Translations under genes and position numbers: made by a program | NCBI GenBank assembly: GCA_938028625.1 | Contig: CALIZB010000020.1 | Span: forward strand, 1 to 45,314 | DNA: 45,314 bases | From: an uncultured Bacteroidia bacterium | GTDB taxonomy: Bacteria > Bacteroidota > Bacteroidia > JANWVE01 | Reading direction: 5' to 3' | Notes under the pieces: generated by a model | Databases searched by the model: none | Told to the model about the DNA's origin: nothing | The model's input: only the letters and a program-made list of their open reading frames with translations | Part shown: piece by piece, positions 35,725 to 44,616 of the stretch | Layout: the number at the start of each line of letters is the position of its first letter | How positions within the stretch are numbered: the stretch's first letter is position 1

Positions 35725-37125
35725 TTAGTTTCTATTCTCATTTAGTAATTTCTCTATAGTTTGATTTATGATATCATAGGGATTTTTTTCCTCTTCGCTT
35801 ATATTTATTTTTTGCTTTAACCATTTTACTATTTCTTGTGTTTCATAGACACTTTTTATCTCTTCCTCGTCAGGTGCTTCAAAACTATGTGCGCCTATAC
35901 TTTTATTTCGCATCTGTTGTAAGCAATATGCTGTTTCTATACACTGGTAATCCTCCTTTAAGTATGAACCTTCAATAGATTGAAAATAAAATAATAATTC
36001 TTTTAATAAGTGTGAAGATGGGTCTTTACTTTTATATCTCAAATCCTTTTCATCTAACCATTTTTTAAGTTCGGGTTTAGTTTTAAGATAATTCTCAAAA
36101 ACTTTTTCCCAATTATTTGAAGTATATTCAATTTGAGTAATTTTAACGACTTCTTTGACAAGAATTTCCTCTATTAACCTAAAAAAACGAACTAAAAAAT
36201 CTACATAATTTTTTTGTCTATATTTTATATCTACATTCCAAAAAAGTTCTTGTAATTTTAGCTGACTACTCTCCTTTTCAATAATAGTATTCAATTCTCT
36301 CAATGCATTATTTCTTATGTTATGGTTGTTCACTTTGGAAAGTGCGTGTCGTGCTTTTTCAAAGTTAAACATCATTCTATAGTGTGCATACTGAGCAAAA
36401 TACTTTACATCATCAGAAACAAATTCTAATTCATTTATACCTTCATACAGATAGCCTTTAATCATTTTTCTAACCGTGTTATTATCATTACTTTGTAAAA
36501 ATTGCCGAATAGACTGAATAGGAGAAGCTGTACCTGTATCTTCATTTACATGTAATTCGGACTGAATTTTCGTACCTAACTTCTGTATGGCATTAAAACG
36601 TATGGACGTGTTAATAGCATCAATACCACCAACTAAATGCAAATAGATATTTTCATAATCATTAAGCATATTTAAGTTTTTGTTTTTTTGAAATACTCCA
36701 TGAATATACTTATACATTTTATCCAAATAAACTACTTCATCGCTTGTTATTTTGAATATCTCTATTTTGGATACATTTCCGTAGTTCTGGGCAATATATT
36801 TTTTGATGATTTCTGCATAATAATAGGTATCTGTATCTCGTGGAGTCTCTTGGTCGGTGGCTATAAGTAGCAGATAATCTATATTTTTAATCTCATGCTG
36901 TAAGTATTTTAGTGTGGGTTCTATGATAGGAATTTTAATATGTTTTTTTAGAGTATCATAGTTTTGGTTAATAAATTCACCTGCCTTTCGGGCCATGAGT
37001 GTGTTATTTTTAGGATTGATGTACTCTTGATATTTTTCTGGAAGTTTTTCTTTGAGTATAGACAAATCTACTTGTACATCGCGGGTGCCTACCGTAACAA
37101 TTAATGCGTTTTTTTTATTCTGCAT
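35725..37125 (-). CDS. csm6: Csm6 (CARF-HEPN cyclic-oligoadenylate-activated ribonuclease)
   Basis: Ancillary RNase of the type III system, switched on by cyclic oligoadenylate made by Cas10. The 466-residue protein starts with a CARF-like Rossmann domain (ALIVTVGTRDVQ, LLIATDQETPRDTDT, LHLVGGIDAINTSIRF, which takes the place of the TGGTP loop). The C-terminal HEPN domain carries the catalytic R-x6-H motif RNKSIGAH (R406, H413). The ring size it responds to (cA4 or cA6) cannot be read from sequence. It is the last gene of the operon, 14 bases after csm5. Confidence 0.87.
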   Translation of the reverse strand: MQNKKNALIVTVGTRDVQVDLSILKEKLPEKYQEYINPKNNTLMARKAGEFINQNYDTLKKHIKIPIIEPTLKYLQHEIKNIDYLLLIATDQETPRDTDTYYYAEIIKKYIAQNYGNVSKIEIFKITSDEVVYLDKMYKYIHGVFQKNKNLNMLNDYENIYLHLVGGIDAINTSIRFNAIQKLGTKIQSELHVNEDTGTASPIQSIRQFLQSNDNNTVRKMIKGYLYEGINELEFVSDDVKYFAQYAHYRMMFNFEKARHALSKVNNHNIRNNALRELNTIIEKESSQLKLQELFWNVDIKYRQKNYVDFLVRFFRLIEEILVKEVVKITQIEYTSNNWEKVFENYLKTKPELKKWLDEKDLRYKSKDPSSHLLKELLFYFQSIEGSYLKEDYQCIETAYCLQQMRNKSIGAHSFEAPDEEEIKSVYETQEIVKWLKQKINISEEEKNPYDIINQTIEKLLNENRN

Positions 37126-37139
37126 AGTACTATGGTTTA

Positions 37140-38279
37140 TTAGTTAAAAATAAGTTTGATAAAACCTAATGGTGTACCATCAGGCAAAAAACGGCGAGTT
37201 TTAGGTAAAGGAAATTTGTCATATTTTTCACCTCTTGGTCTTACTTTAATCTTGAACTCATTAAATTCACTCTGATTCATAACTTTCTCATGCCCTTGCC
37301 AATCACCCGTCATAAAATTAAAACCTATATGTTTTCCTAAACGAAGTACACATTCATTATTTTTACATTGTTCTACATCATTTAAAAGTTCCATAAGACG
37401 TTCTTTGTAATCATACAAATTATCATCATCTTGTTTTCGGATAAAATCTATTTCTTTTTTTAACATATTTTTTAGATGTGTGTTAAGCGTTTGGGTAAAA
37501 GTTTGTACATCAGCAATAAGCGTATGATTTTTACCTGTATAATCTATAATTTCAGATTGTATAGACTTATGTAATGACTTTTTCACGGTTTCATTCCATA
37601 AGTTTATACGAGTATTTGCAGACGCTCCTGTTGGAATAACTTCTGTCCATTGAGATAAATCATCTCTTTCTTCCCATCCCTCGCCGCGCATATTATAGGA
37701 ACACACCTTGCAGATTTTTGTATTTTGAAAAACCACATCACCTACTTGTAAAAATCGTAAAAAGTCTTTGTTTTGTGCATCTTTCTCAGGATTATCAGCA
37801 AAATAACTCTTTATCAGAGTAGTATCATTATAATGATTGTCATTTTTTCGGTTAAAACTTACCCTTGCCAAATCAGGGTTTTTAGTAATCATTTGTGCAA
37901 GTAAAGCAGTACGAATAGCACCTTTAAGTGAAGAACCAGGAATATAAGGTTTTAGCAATCCATTATGAATATGTTCATATACAAAAGTTTTATCTCCAAT
38001 ACTTCCTTCTACATAAGTTATTCTTTTTGCAATATCTTGGGGTTTTATGTCATTCTTTATGCTTCTCAAAAGTGATAAAAGGTCTTGTCGGTTTTGAATG
38101 TTATTCATCCATTTTTCAAAATGAGCATCTGTAACAATCGTATAGATTTTATTTTCATCAAGTATAGCCAAAGGTTTGTTATTCAAGTTAGAGAAGAATA
38201 TAAAATCTATATTTTTAGTAAGTTTTCTTTCACTTCCTACGTGTACAGCAGTTAAGGTTTTGATAGTAACATTACTCAT
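37140..38279 (-). CDS. csm5: Csm5, type III-A RAMP subunit
   Basis: Caps the 3' end of crRNA in the Csm complex. The 379-residue protein has the RAMP glycine-rich segment PYIPGSSLKGAIRTALL and the C-terminal RFLPDGTPLGFIKL. N-terminus VTIKTLTAVHVGS matches the first strand of Csm5. A cysteine pair CKVC sits in the middle and may bind zinc. 14 bases separate it from csm4 and from csm6. Confidence 0.9.
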   Translation of the reverse strand: MSNVTIKTLTAVHVGSERKLTKNIDFIFFSNLNNKPLAILDENKIYTIVTDAHFEKWMNNIQNRQDLLSLLRSIKNDIKPQDIAKRITYVEGSIGDKTFVYEHIHNGLLKPYIPGSSLKGAIRTALLAQMITKNPDLARVSFNRKNDNHYNDTTLIKSYFADNPEKDAQNKDFLRFLQVGDVVFQNTKICKVCSYNMRGEGWEERDDLSQWTEVIPTGASANTRINLWNETVKKSLHKSIQSEIIDYTGKNHTLIADVQTFTQTLNTHLKNMLKKEIDFIRKQDDDNLYDYKERLMELLNDVEQCKNNECVLRLGKHIGFNFMTGDWQGHEKVMNQSEFNEFKIKVRPRGEKYDKFPLPKTRRFLPDGTPLGFIKLIFN

Positions 38280-38293
38280 AGTACAAATTAAGG

Positions 38294-39271
38294 TTATTCA
38301 GTTTTTTTGACAGGAATAAAAATAGGTCTACCTTCGCGGTATACAGGATGTTGGATATTTTGGGGGGCAAGGTCAGCAAGTTTTCCTTTCAAGGTTTGCG
38401 CGTGAAATACAGAACCTTCCTGAAACATATACAAAGATTTTTTTCGGTAATTCATTTTAGTTACATCTTGTGGGTTAGCTAAATATCCCCCACGTTTAAT
38501 GAGTTCATAAGACGATGTTAATGTATTTATCTGTTCTATGTCATTGCGTGTAGGGCAGTATAAAGACAAATTCAATAAATATTCAGAGGTTTGAGGGACA
38601 CGTAAAGTCATCTGTGTTTTTTCTAATACAGGTTCAAACTGTCCATTTCCTATGGTTTTATAGCTTCCCACTCCATTCTGACCTAAAAGATAAAATGCGG
38701 GCATAAGTTTTTGGTGTAAAAAGTCTGTTGTACACTGTACTAATACATATAAACCTGCGTCTTTTTCAAAATAAATGCGTTCAAAATAAAAAGGGTCTGA
38801 GTCTTGTCCATAATTGATTTTTACACGGCTTTGTTCTTCTCGGAAGTATATTTTAGGGTTATTTTGGGCATCAAACTGTAATGAAAGAAATTTAGCATTT
38901 GTAGTAAAGTTATTTAAGGAAATATCCGCATTTTCGTTATGAATACACTTTTCAAATAGCGTTTTATCTAACCATTGCAGTTTTTTAAGTTTCTTGATAT
39001 TAGATGGATTTTGTTCTTTGATATTCAAAGAAAGTTTGAGAAAAGGTTTCGGAAAGAATCTGGTTTCTTTATAGTACGGAAAAGCAGAGGATAAACTAAA
39101 TGAGTCAAAAAAATTAGAGCTAAAATCACCAAAAAGTTGTGTATAACAAACAAATAAAGCACTTTTAAGGGTATCAGAGTGTAAAAAATCCTGAGAATCG
39201 GAATAATCTTCGCTACCTTTAGAAATATGTAAAGGTGAAATAAACTGTAATCTGATTACATGAAACTGCAT
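38294..39271 (-). CDS. csm4: Csm4, type III-A RAMP subunit (crRNA 5' end)
   Basis: Binds the 5' tag of crRNA and contacts Cas10. The 325-residue protein begins MQFHVIRLQFISPLHISKG, contains SDTLKSALFVCY, and near the C-terminal half LLGQNGVGSYKTIGNGQF, a Gly-rich loop typical of Csm4. ATG 39271 is preferred to an upstream TTG (39280) that is adjacent to the csm3 stop. 9 bases after csm3. Confidence 0.9.
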   Translation of the reverse strand: MQFHVIRLQFISPLHISKGSEDYSDSQDFLHSDTLKSALFVCYTQLFGDFSSNFFDSFSLSSAFPYYKETRFFPKPFLKLSLNIKEQNPSNIKKLKKLQWLDKTLFEKCIHNENADISLNNFTTNAKFLSLQFDAQNNPKIYFREEQSRVKINYGQDSDPFYFERIYFEKDAGLYVLVQCTTDFLHQKLMPAFYLLGQNGVGSYKTIGNGQFEPVLEKTQMTLRVPQTSEYLLNLSLYCPTRNDIEQINTLTSSYELIKRGGYLANPQDVTKMNYRKKSLYMFQEGSVFHAQTLKGKLADLAPQNIQHPVYREGRPIFIPVKKTE

Positions 39272-39280
39272 AGTTATCAA

Positions 39281-40015
39281 TTATTTACTTCGGAATATTT
39301 CAGGAATAGAATAGAGTGTATATTCTTTTTCTTGTTTTTCAGCAGATTTGTAGTACTCATTAGTTCGTTCAGTTACGGAGGATAAAGTAAATTTTATTTG
39401 TCCATAACCTCTTGAACCTGAACCGCCAAGATAATCATCTTGAATAAGTTGTAAGCCATCAAATATAGCTTTTACCAGTTCTTTTTCTTGGTTTTCATCA
39501 TGGCTATTCATGATATTAAGTACGATATTGAGTTCAAATTCTGCACCTGCGGGTACGCGCTCCATAATACGCGGGTTAGCTTTAGACGTAATTCTGTCAA
39601 TAGTTACTTCAGTTTTTACTTCTGCATATGGTACATCTGTATTTTTGAATAGTTCTTCTGCACTTAATAAAGACGCATCTCTAAAAATAACATAAGATGG
39701 GTGCTGGTTTTCGTCATTAGTAGATGTACCAAACAAACGGCATGAAAGAGAATTAGGATTATCAGAGACGCCGTATTGAATTTGTTTACTGGGGTCGCGT
39801 CCAATAGTTCCATCGCGAAGTTCTATCAAAGCGCGCATTTTGCCTTTAAGCGAACTACCTGGAATGTATGGCTTATTATCTATGGGATTACGGATAATGA
39901 TATTATCCAAGCCCCCGATAGACATGGCCGAAGAGCTACCTCCTATACGAAGCCCCGTGAGTAATTTAATTTTACCTCTGAATAAAATTTTTTTCTTTAA
40001 TCCTAATGTACTCAT
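39281..40015 (-). CDS. csm3: Csm3, backbone and target-RNA nuclease subunit
   Basis: Repeating backbone of the Csm complex that cuts bound target RNA every six bases. The 244-residue protein (ATG 40015) shows TGLRIGGSSS, the catalytic Asp in GGLDN (D37, equivalent to D33 of the Streptococcus thermophilus protein), PYIPGSSLKGKMRALIE, and GGSGSRGYGQIKF. All features needed for RNase activity are present. The longer frame from 40048 would run into csm2 and is not needed. 19 bases after csm2. Confidence 0.94.
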   Translation of the reverse strand: MSTLGLKKKILFRGKIKLLTGLRIGGSSSAMSIGGLDNIIIRNPIDNKPYIPGSSLKGKMRALIELRDGTIGRDPSKQIQYGVSDNPNSLSCRLFGTSTNDENQHPSYVIFRDASLLSAEELFKNTDVPYAEVKTEVTIDRITSKANPRIMERVPAGAEFELNIVLNIMNSHDENQEKELVKAIFDGLQLIQDDYLGGSGSRGYGQIKFTLSSVTERTNEYYKSAEKQEKEYTLYSIPEIFRSK

Positions 40016-40034
40016 AGTTTTATGTAATTTAAAG

Positions 40035-40496
40035 TTATTTACCTCCATGAACCTTATGATACGCTAGTATAGCTTCTAAAAAATCAATAAAATTCTTAAA
40101 CCGTCTAGTGAATTCAGCCGTATCATTCTGAACTTCTTTGACTGCTTTATGCGCCTCTAAAATAACTTTTTCAAATAAATCTGCACCTTTATTACCTTGG
40201 CGCTTTACTGCATAAGAAAGTTTAGGTTGTAATAAAAGAAAAGCTGTTTTTTCTTTCTCTATACCTTTCATTTCAATTCTTCGTACTTCACCAAAAAAGT
40301 TTCTTATTTGGTTAGTAGTAAATTTTTGATCAGCTATAGCTTCACCAAATTTATCAGCAAAATCAATAGCATCTTTACCGTTAAATTTTTCTCCAAGTCC
40401 TTTGGTTATCCAGTCTTTGGTGAATTGCTCTAACCAATGTTTAGTATTATCCTCTTTGTTTTTTTGGTCAAAATTCTTTTTATTAAATGTATTCAT
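40035..40496 (-). CDS. csm2: Csm2, small subunit of the type III-A complex
   Basis: Small alpha-helical subunit that lines the target-RNA channel. The 153-residue protein carries the family pattern TTNQIRNFFGEVRRIEM and LLLQPKLSYAVKR. N-terminus is Lys/Asn-rich and probably disordered. Its first 14 bases overlap the end of cas10, so translation is coupled. Confidence 0.92.
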   Translation of the reverse strand: MNTFNKKNFDQKNKEDNTKHWLEQFTKDWITKGLGEKFNGKDAIDFADKFGEAIADQKFTTNQIRNFFGEVRRIEMKGIEKEKTAFLLLQPKLSYAVKRQGNKGADLFEKVILEAHKAVKEVQNDTAEFTRRFKNFIDFLEAILAYHKVHGGK

Positions 40497-42837
40497 AGTT
40501 TTTTGTATTTGAAGGTTTAAAGTTCACATCATTTTTAAGTTCCAATTCTGCCCAACGAGCAGATAAGTTAAGCAATTCAAGAAAACTATATGAACTACTT
40601 ATTTTTTTGCCTTTGTATGTATTTGTCAGAATGCTATTTTTCAAATCGGTAATAAAAATTTTAACAGAGTCATCTTTTTTACGGTCTAATGCTCTTTTGA
40701 AGTCATAAGACATAATCCATCTCCAGCTTTCATTTTCTTTACTTTTACGTTGTATAATAGACATTTGATAAAAAGTCTGAATTTTATGTAAAAAGCCTTT
40801 GGGAAGTTTTTCTTGTTTAAGCCATTGTGAAAGAGTATCTTTTAGTTCTTTAACCAAAGGAAACTCATGTTCCCAATTTAGGGGTATATCTAATATACAA
40901 ATAGCATTTTTTTGTTGTCCATTAACCTTGTGATTTTTAGCTTTTTCTTCGGCTTCTCCTGCGGTATCTGCGGCTTTGAGTATAGGATATTTAGCAGTTA
41001 CAATAGACACGCCCGCAGATAAAGTCAATTTAGGATTATGACAAGCCCATTTTTTGAATTCCGTTCTTACAGCTTCGGCAAATTCAATTACTTTATCCCA
41101 TTTTCCCACAATAAATAAATCATCGCCACCTGCATACACAATATAAATCCATTTTTCAAAATCAGATTTACTTTTCCATATTGTGTTGATATATCCTTTG
41201 AAAAAATAATCCAAAGAACGGCTTAGAGCACTATATCTCGCAAAAGTTGCATATTTACCTAATCCTTGTGTAAAAGTATTACCAAGATTATCCACGTCCA
41301 TACGAAGTATGCCTAAACGCTTAAATGAGTCCTTTTCATCTCCTGCTAAATCATTAAAGTTTTTAGGTACGTGCCAATTATCCGACCTAACAGGTGCTTG
41401 ATTGCCCCCATAAAAAGCAAAAGAATATACAACATCCGCAGGACTATTCCATTTAGTTTTGTTAAAATCATCAGGATTATTGAACTGAATAAGCGTAAAA
41501 GGAACACCCTCAGGAACAGTAGGTAATTCATCAAAAAAGTACCAATGAATGCCTAAATTCATAGGATTTTGATAGTGTAACGGTGTTTTTTCTTTCCACT
41601 TTATCGCCTGCGTAGATTGTACAATATACCTTGTCTGACGAAGGTATTTTCCTAAATCTATCTGTTGTTTAGTGAGCTCTAATACATATTTTTTTTGATA
41701 GTCAATTTCTTTTACGGGCTGTTGTAATATATCCTCTTCTGTAATTTCGTATACTCTATTGTTGTTAAGGTCTTTTGTGCTAATTTCTTGATTAGTAATT
41801 ACATCTTTTTTTAATAATCCTCCTTGTTCTGTTTCTTCAAAAAAGTATGTGTATTCTGTAACCAATTTAGACACATATTTTAAGCCTTTTTTACGATTTA
41901 GTTTATCAATTAGCTCTGTCCATTTTTGGCTGAGTGCATTATTTTGTCCTGAAATCTCTGTATAAGAAAGTTCTGTAAATGCAATGTTAAGTAAAAGTTG
42001 AGTTCCAAACTCCCTAAAAATGGCGTCAGAAACGAGTTTTTCTACTTCATTTATCGTTTTTTTAGTGTTTTCTGTATTGGGTACAAGAAGATAAAAACCT
42101 CCTCCTGAGGCATATACTATATTTGTATGAAAAAGTTTTAATTCATACAATAGCTTTTCTATAACAGAGTCTACAAGAAGTTGTAAGAAAAATGAGCGTC
42201 CTTTTAAGTTTTTTGTAGCAAATTTACTGATAATGTTATAGATATACTTTTGAATACCTGATATACTACCTCCTAAAAAGAGTACAGGCTTATCACTTTC
42301 TTGAACTTCATTTTTTTGATATTCTGTAACATAGTCATATAAACATGTTGCTATGGCGGCTGTCATACGAGAGTGGTCATACAAGGACACGTCAGAAAGT
42401 TCAGGTATGCCACAAGGTATAGTAACTGTATATTTATGCAACAAATTAGTGCAATTTTCAATAAATAAAGCGAGATTTTCGCGAGGTAATAGATTAGCTT
42501 TTTCAAAAAACTCTTGTATAAGTTTTTCAAAATGAGTATAATTAGACTGTTTATTGTTGTTTTTTGGAAAAAAACTCTGTTGTAAGGTTATTTTTACAGG
42601 TTCAAAAGTATGTTCTGACTTCTGTGCATTGAGTTCTCCTAATACAGAGTGCAGATAATACTTTGGGATACTATCTTGGGGGGCTTGTCCGCTTGATGAC
42701 CATAGTTCTGCTTTTTGTATTAGATTTTGGTACAGAGTATCTTTTACAGGTGTGTAACCATACAGATTAAAGACACTTGTGTAAGTTTTAGCAATGCGAT
42801 GCAATAATGCCGACAAAATAAATTCTTCTCTTTTCAT
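40483..42837 (-). CDS. cas10: Cas10/Csm1, signalling subunit with degraded HD motif
   Basis: Large subunit of the Csm complex; makes cyclic oligoadenylate when target RNA is bound. The 784-residue protein has the first Palm loop ASGGGFYLL (243-251) and the second Palm with the cyclase motif YAGGDDLF (568-575; GGDD at 570-573) and DVDNLG (514-519). In the N-terminal HD domain the expected HD pair of LLHDIGK reads HR (LLHRIAK, residues 11-17), while the later LYDHS (152-156) is kept. No CxxC pairs are present where Cas10 proteins often have a zinc-binding finger (about 330-400). The cyclase should be active and DNA cutting is probably lost. Starts one base after the cas6 stop. Confidence 0.93.
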   Translation of the reverse strand: MKREEFILSALLHRIAKTYTSVFNLYGYTPVKDTLYQNLIQKAELWSSSGQAPQDSIPKYYLHSVLGELNAQKSEHTFEPVKITLQQSFFPKNNNKQSNYTHFEKLIQEFFEKANLLPRENLALFIENCTNLLHKYTVTIPCGIPELSDVSLYDHSRMTAAIATCLYDYVTEYQKNEVQESDKPVLFLGGSISGIQKYIYNIISKFATKNLKGRSFFLQLLVDSVIEKLLYELKLFHTNIVYASGGGFYLLVPNTENTKKTINEVEKLVSDAIFREFGTQLLLNIAFTELSYTEISGQNNALSQKWTELIDKLNRKKGLKYVSKLVTEYTYFFEETEQGGLLKKDVITNQEISTKDLNNNRVYEITEEDILQQPVKEIDYQKKYVLELTKQQIDLGKYLRQTRYIVQSTQAIKWKEKTPLHYQNPMNLGIHWYFFDELPTVPEGVPFTLIQFNNPDDFNKTKWNSPADVVYSFAFYGGNQAPVRSDNWHVPKNFNDLAGDEKDSFKRLGILRMDVDNLGNTFTQGLGKYATFARYSALSRSLDYFFKGYINTIWKSKSDFEKWIYIVYAGGDDLFIVGKWDKVIEFAEAVRTEFKKWACHNPKLTLSAGVSIVTAKYPILKAADTAGEAEEKAKNHKVNGQQKNAICILDIPLNWEHEFPLVKELKDTLSQWLKQEKLPKGFLHKIQTFYQMSIIQRKSKENESWRWIMSYDFKRALDRKKDDSVKIFITDLKNSILTNTYKGKKISSSYSFLELLNLSARWAELELKNDVNFKPSNTKNYEYI

Positions 42838-42838
42838 G

Positions 42839-43582
42839 TTAGTTTTGCGAAGAGATATAAATAGTTTCTGGGTATGTGTTGTATTTTTCTTCTGATAAGT
42901 TTTCCAAAGATGTTTTTTTTACTCTTTTAACCATACCAAAACCTACGCTACTTGCTTTACCTAATCCTATGTAATCCGGCAGGGAGATATTAGTTTCAAA
43001 AGTAACATCAAAAGTAAGAAAATCAATTTTCTTGTATTTTATCCACTTCTGAGCATGAATGCGATGTATACCTACAAAAACACGGTCATAGATGTTACAC
43101 TGTAAGTGTTGTATAAAAGCCATGATGTGAGCTGTCATTAATTTTTCAAGCATGGCTACTTTTTCTCTAAGCAATTCAGTATTTTGAAACTTTTGATAGT
43201 TTTCAGAATTGAGTGCCATCCAATTATAGATTTTGTAGACAAAAACTTTGTCCCATGCTTGACATACATGATGAAATAAACTAACAGACTCTACATTTAA
43301 TTGAAAACTATGGTCATACACTTGCACAGTTTGATTTGGACTTGCAATTAAATTTAGTACTATATCTGCACCTCCCTCTAATGCAATTATATACAGTTTA
43401 TTTTGATATACTTTGTGTTGAATAAGCGGATAGTGATAAAGAAGTTTTTTGTTGTCAAGATGGTGGTGTTGCCATACAGACTTTTCAGGATATAAATTTG
43501 ATAATGCCGCTCTGAATGCAGGAATTTCATTCAATTTAAGCGAATTGTCAAACTTTAAGCGTGCACACCTTAGTTTTTTCAT
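42839..43582 (-). CDS. cas6: Cas6, CRISPR RNA-processing endonuclease
   Basis: Cuts the array transcript within the repeats. The 247-residue protein has two ferredoxin-like halves; the C-terminal loop YIGLGKASSVGFGMVKR is the glycine-rich Cas6 motif, and the segment LLYHYPLIQHKVYQNKLYI matches Bacteroidota Cas6 proteins. The catalytic residues cannot be fixed from sequence, though His residues are abundant (WQHHHL). It is the first gene of the cas operon; no clear -7 element could be assigned in the 125 bases upstream. Confidence 0.85.
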   Translation of the reverse strand: MKKLRCARLKFDNSLKLNEIPAFRAALSNLYPEKSVWQHHHLDNKKLLYHYPLIQHKVYQNKLYIIALEGGADIVLNLIASPNQTVQVYDHSFQLNVESVSLFHHVCQAWDKVFVYKIYNWMALNSENYQKFQNTELLREKVAMLEKLMTAHIMAFIQHLQCNIYDRVFVGIHRIHAQKWIKYKKIDFLTFDVTFETNISLPDYIGLGKASSVGFGMVKRVKKTSLENLSEEKYNTYPETIYISSQN

Positions 43583-43707
43583 GAGTAGATAAATTTGATA
43601 TAAAAAACGAATTTTACTTCAAATGCAATGTTAGAAAAAAAAAGCAGATATACCAATTTTTCAGAAAAGAAAAAACGTAAGTTATTGAAATAAAGACAAA
43701 TATTTTC

Positions 43708-44484
43708 CTAAAAACAAAATCCTATACGTGCCGTAGCAAACTTGTAATACGCTCTTCCTTCAATATACCGAATATAATTTATGAGTAATATTGTGTAGTA
43801 TTCTTGCCATTTATATCCTACATTGAATAAAAACGCCGTGTTTTTAGAAATAAATGTCTTTACTCCTAACTGAACGTGGAATATAGCTCCGTTATCACTA
43901 AGCTCATTTATATTAAAAGCCTTTCCAGCATTCAATATAAGACTTGGAGTTATCTCACCTTTGAAAGGATTTAATCGGACGTCCGCCATTATGGGAATAA
44001 GATTAGTTTTCTGATAAACATCCATTCCCAAGCCAAGACCCATAGAAAAATGCTGATTAAATTGGTATCCATTTGTCCAGCGAAAAGCAAAAGCTCTATC
44101 TCCATTATTTGTGTAGTAGTTATTTAACTTTACTTTACCTACACCATACGAATAACCTGCTTCTAATATACTTGTATAACCACTTTTTTTGTATTTATTT
44201 TCTTTTTCTTTCTGTGTTGTTTGTGTAGGATTATCAGTATTATTTGTGCTTACAAATTCCTTAGTAATTTTTTCAATTTCGTCATACTTAAAGAAGAACA
44301 CATTTCTATCCTTGGTTTGAATTTTAATACTTTGATTAGGGACCTGTTCAATAATAATTCCTCTGATAATACTGCCATTTTTTAGATAAACGACTTCTTC
44401 TATGGTTTGAGAATACGAAACAGAGCAAAATAACAGCAATACGAATAAAGTGAGCAATGAATAATGAAAAGTTATTATTTTCAT
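43708..44484 (-). CDS. outer-membrane beta-barrel protein with N-terminal YLKNGS domain
   Basis: A 258-residue protein. Signal peptide ends VSYSQ; a small all-beta domain (VVYLKNGSIIRGIIIEQVPN, FFKYDEIEKITKE) is followed by a Thr/Asn/Lys-rich linker and an eight-strand-like barrel that ends in Phe (ARIGFCF). Such proteins are common in Bacteroidota and not known to be linked to CRISPR. It sits between the array and the cas operon on the same strand and has its own promoter, so it is probably unrelated to them in function. Confidence 0.75.
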   Translation of the reverse strand: MKIITFHYSLLTLFVLLLFCSVSYSQTIEEVVYLKNGSIIRGIIIEQVPNQSIKIQTKDRNVFFFKYDEIEKITKEFVSTNNTDNPTQTTQKEKENKYKKSGYTSILEAGYSYGVGKVKLNNYYTNNGDRAFAFRWTNGYQFNQHFSMGLGLGMDVYQKTNLIPIMADVRLNPFKGEITPSLILNAGKAFNINELSDNGAIFHVQLGVKTFISKNTAFLFNVGYKWQEYYTILLINYIRYIEGRAYYKFATARIGFCF

Positions 44485-44506
44485 GGTAAAAACAGATTAT
44501 TTTGCA

Positions 44507-44535
44507 ATAATACTATAATTAAGCACGTTTGTCAA
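44507..44535 (-). promoter_or_regulatory. promoter of the outer-membrane protein gene
   Basis: Minus strand TTGACA (44535-44530), 17 bases, TATTAT (44512-44507), 22 bases upstream of ATG 44484. It reads as a classical sigma-70 pattern and, with TTG and TATTATTG, also as a loose Bacteroidota promoter. Confidence 0.55.
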
Positions 44536-44580
44536 CAGTTATTTGATTTTTTTTATACAAATTTTGAGTATTTATAAACA

Positions 44581-44616
44581 AAAAAACCCATAAGGTTTTG
44601 AGAACCTTACAGGTTT
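44581..44616 (-). terminator. terminator at the leader-distal end of the CRISPR array
   Basis: Inner stem TAAGGTT (44591-44597) with AACCTTA (44603-44609), outer stem AAACC (44584-44588) with GGTTT (44612-44616), then T6 on the minus strand (44586-44581). It ends transcripts coming leftward from the array and its right edge overlaps the most decayed repeat. Confidence 0.75.

Noticed and set aside
35725-43582. Type III-B (Cmr) assignment
   Set aside because: Small subunit, backbone and 3' cap proteins match Csm2, Csm3 and Csm5, and there is no Cmr1 or Cmr6.
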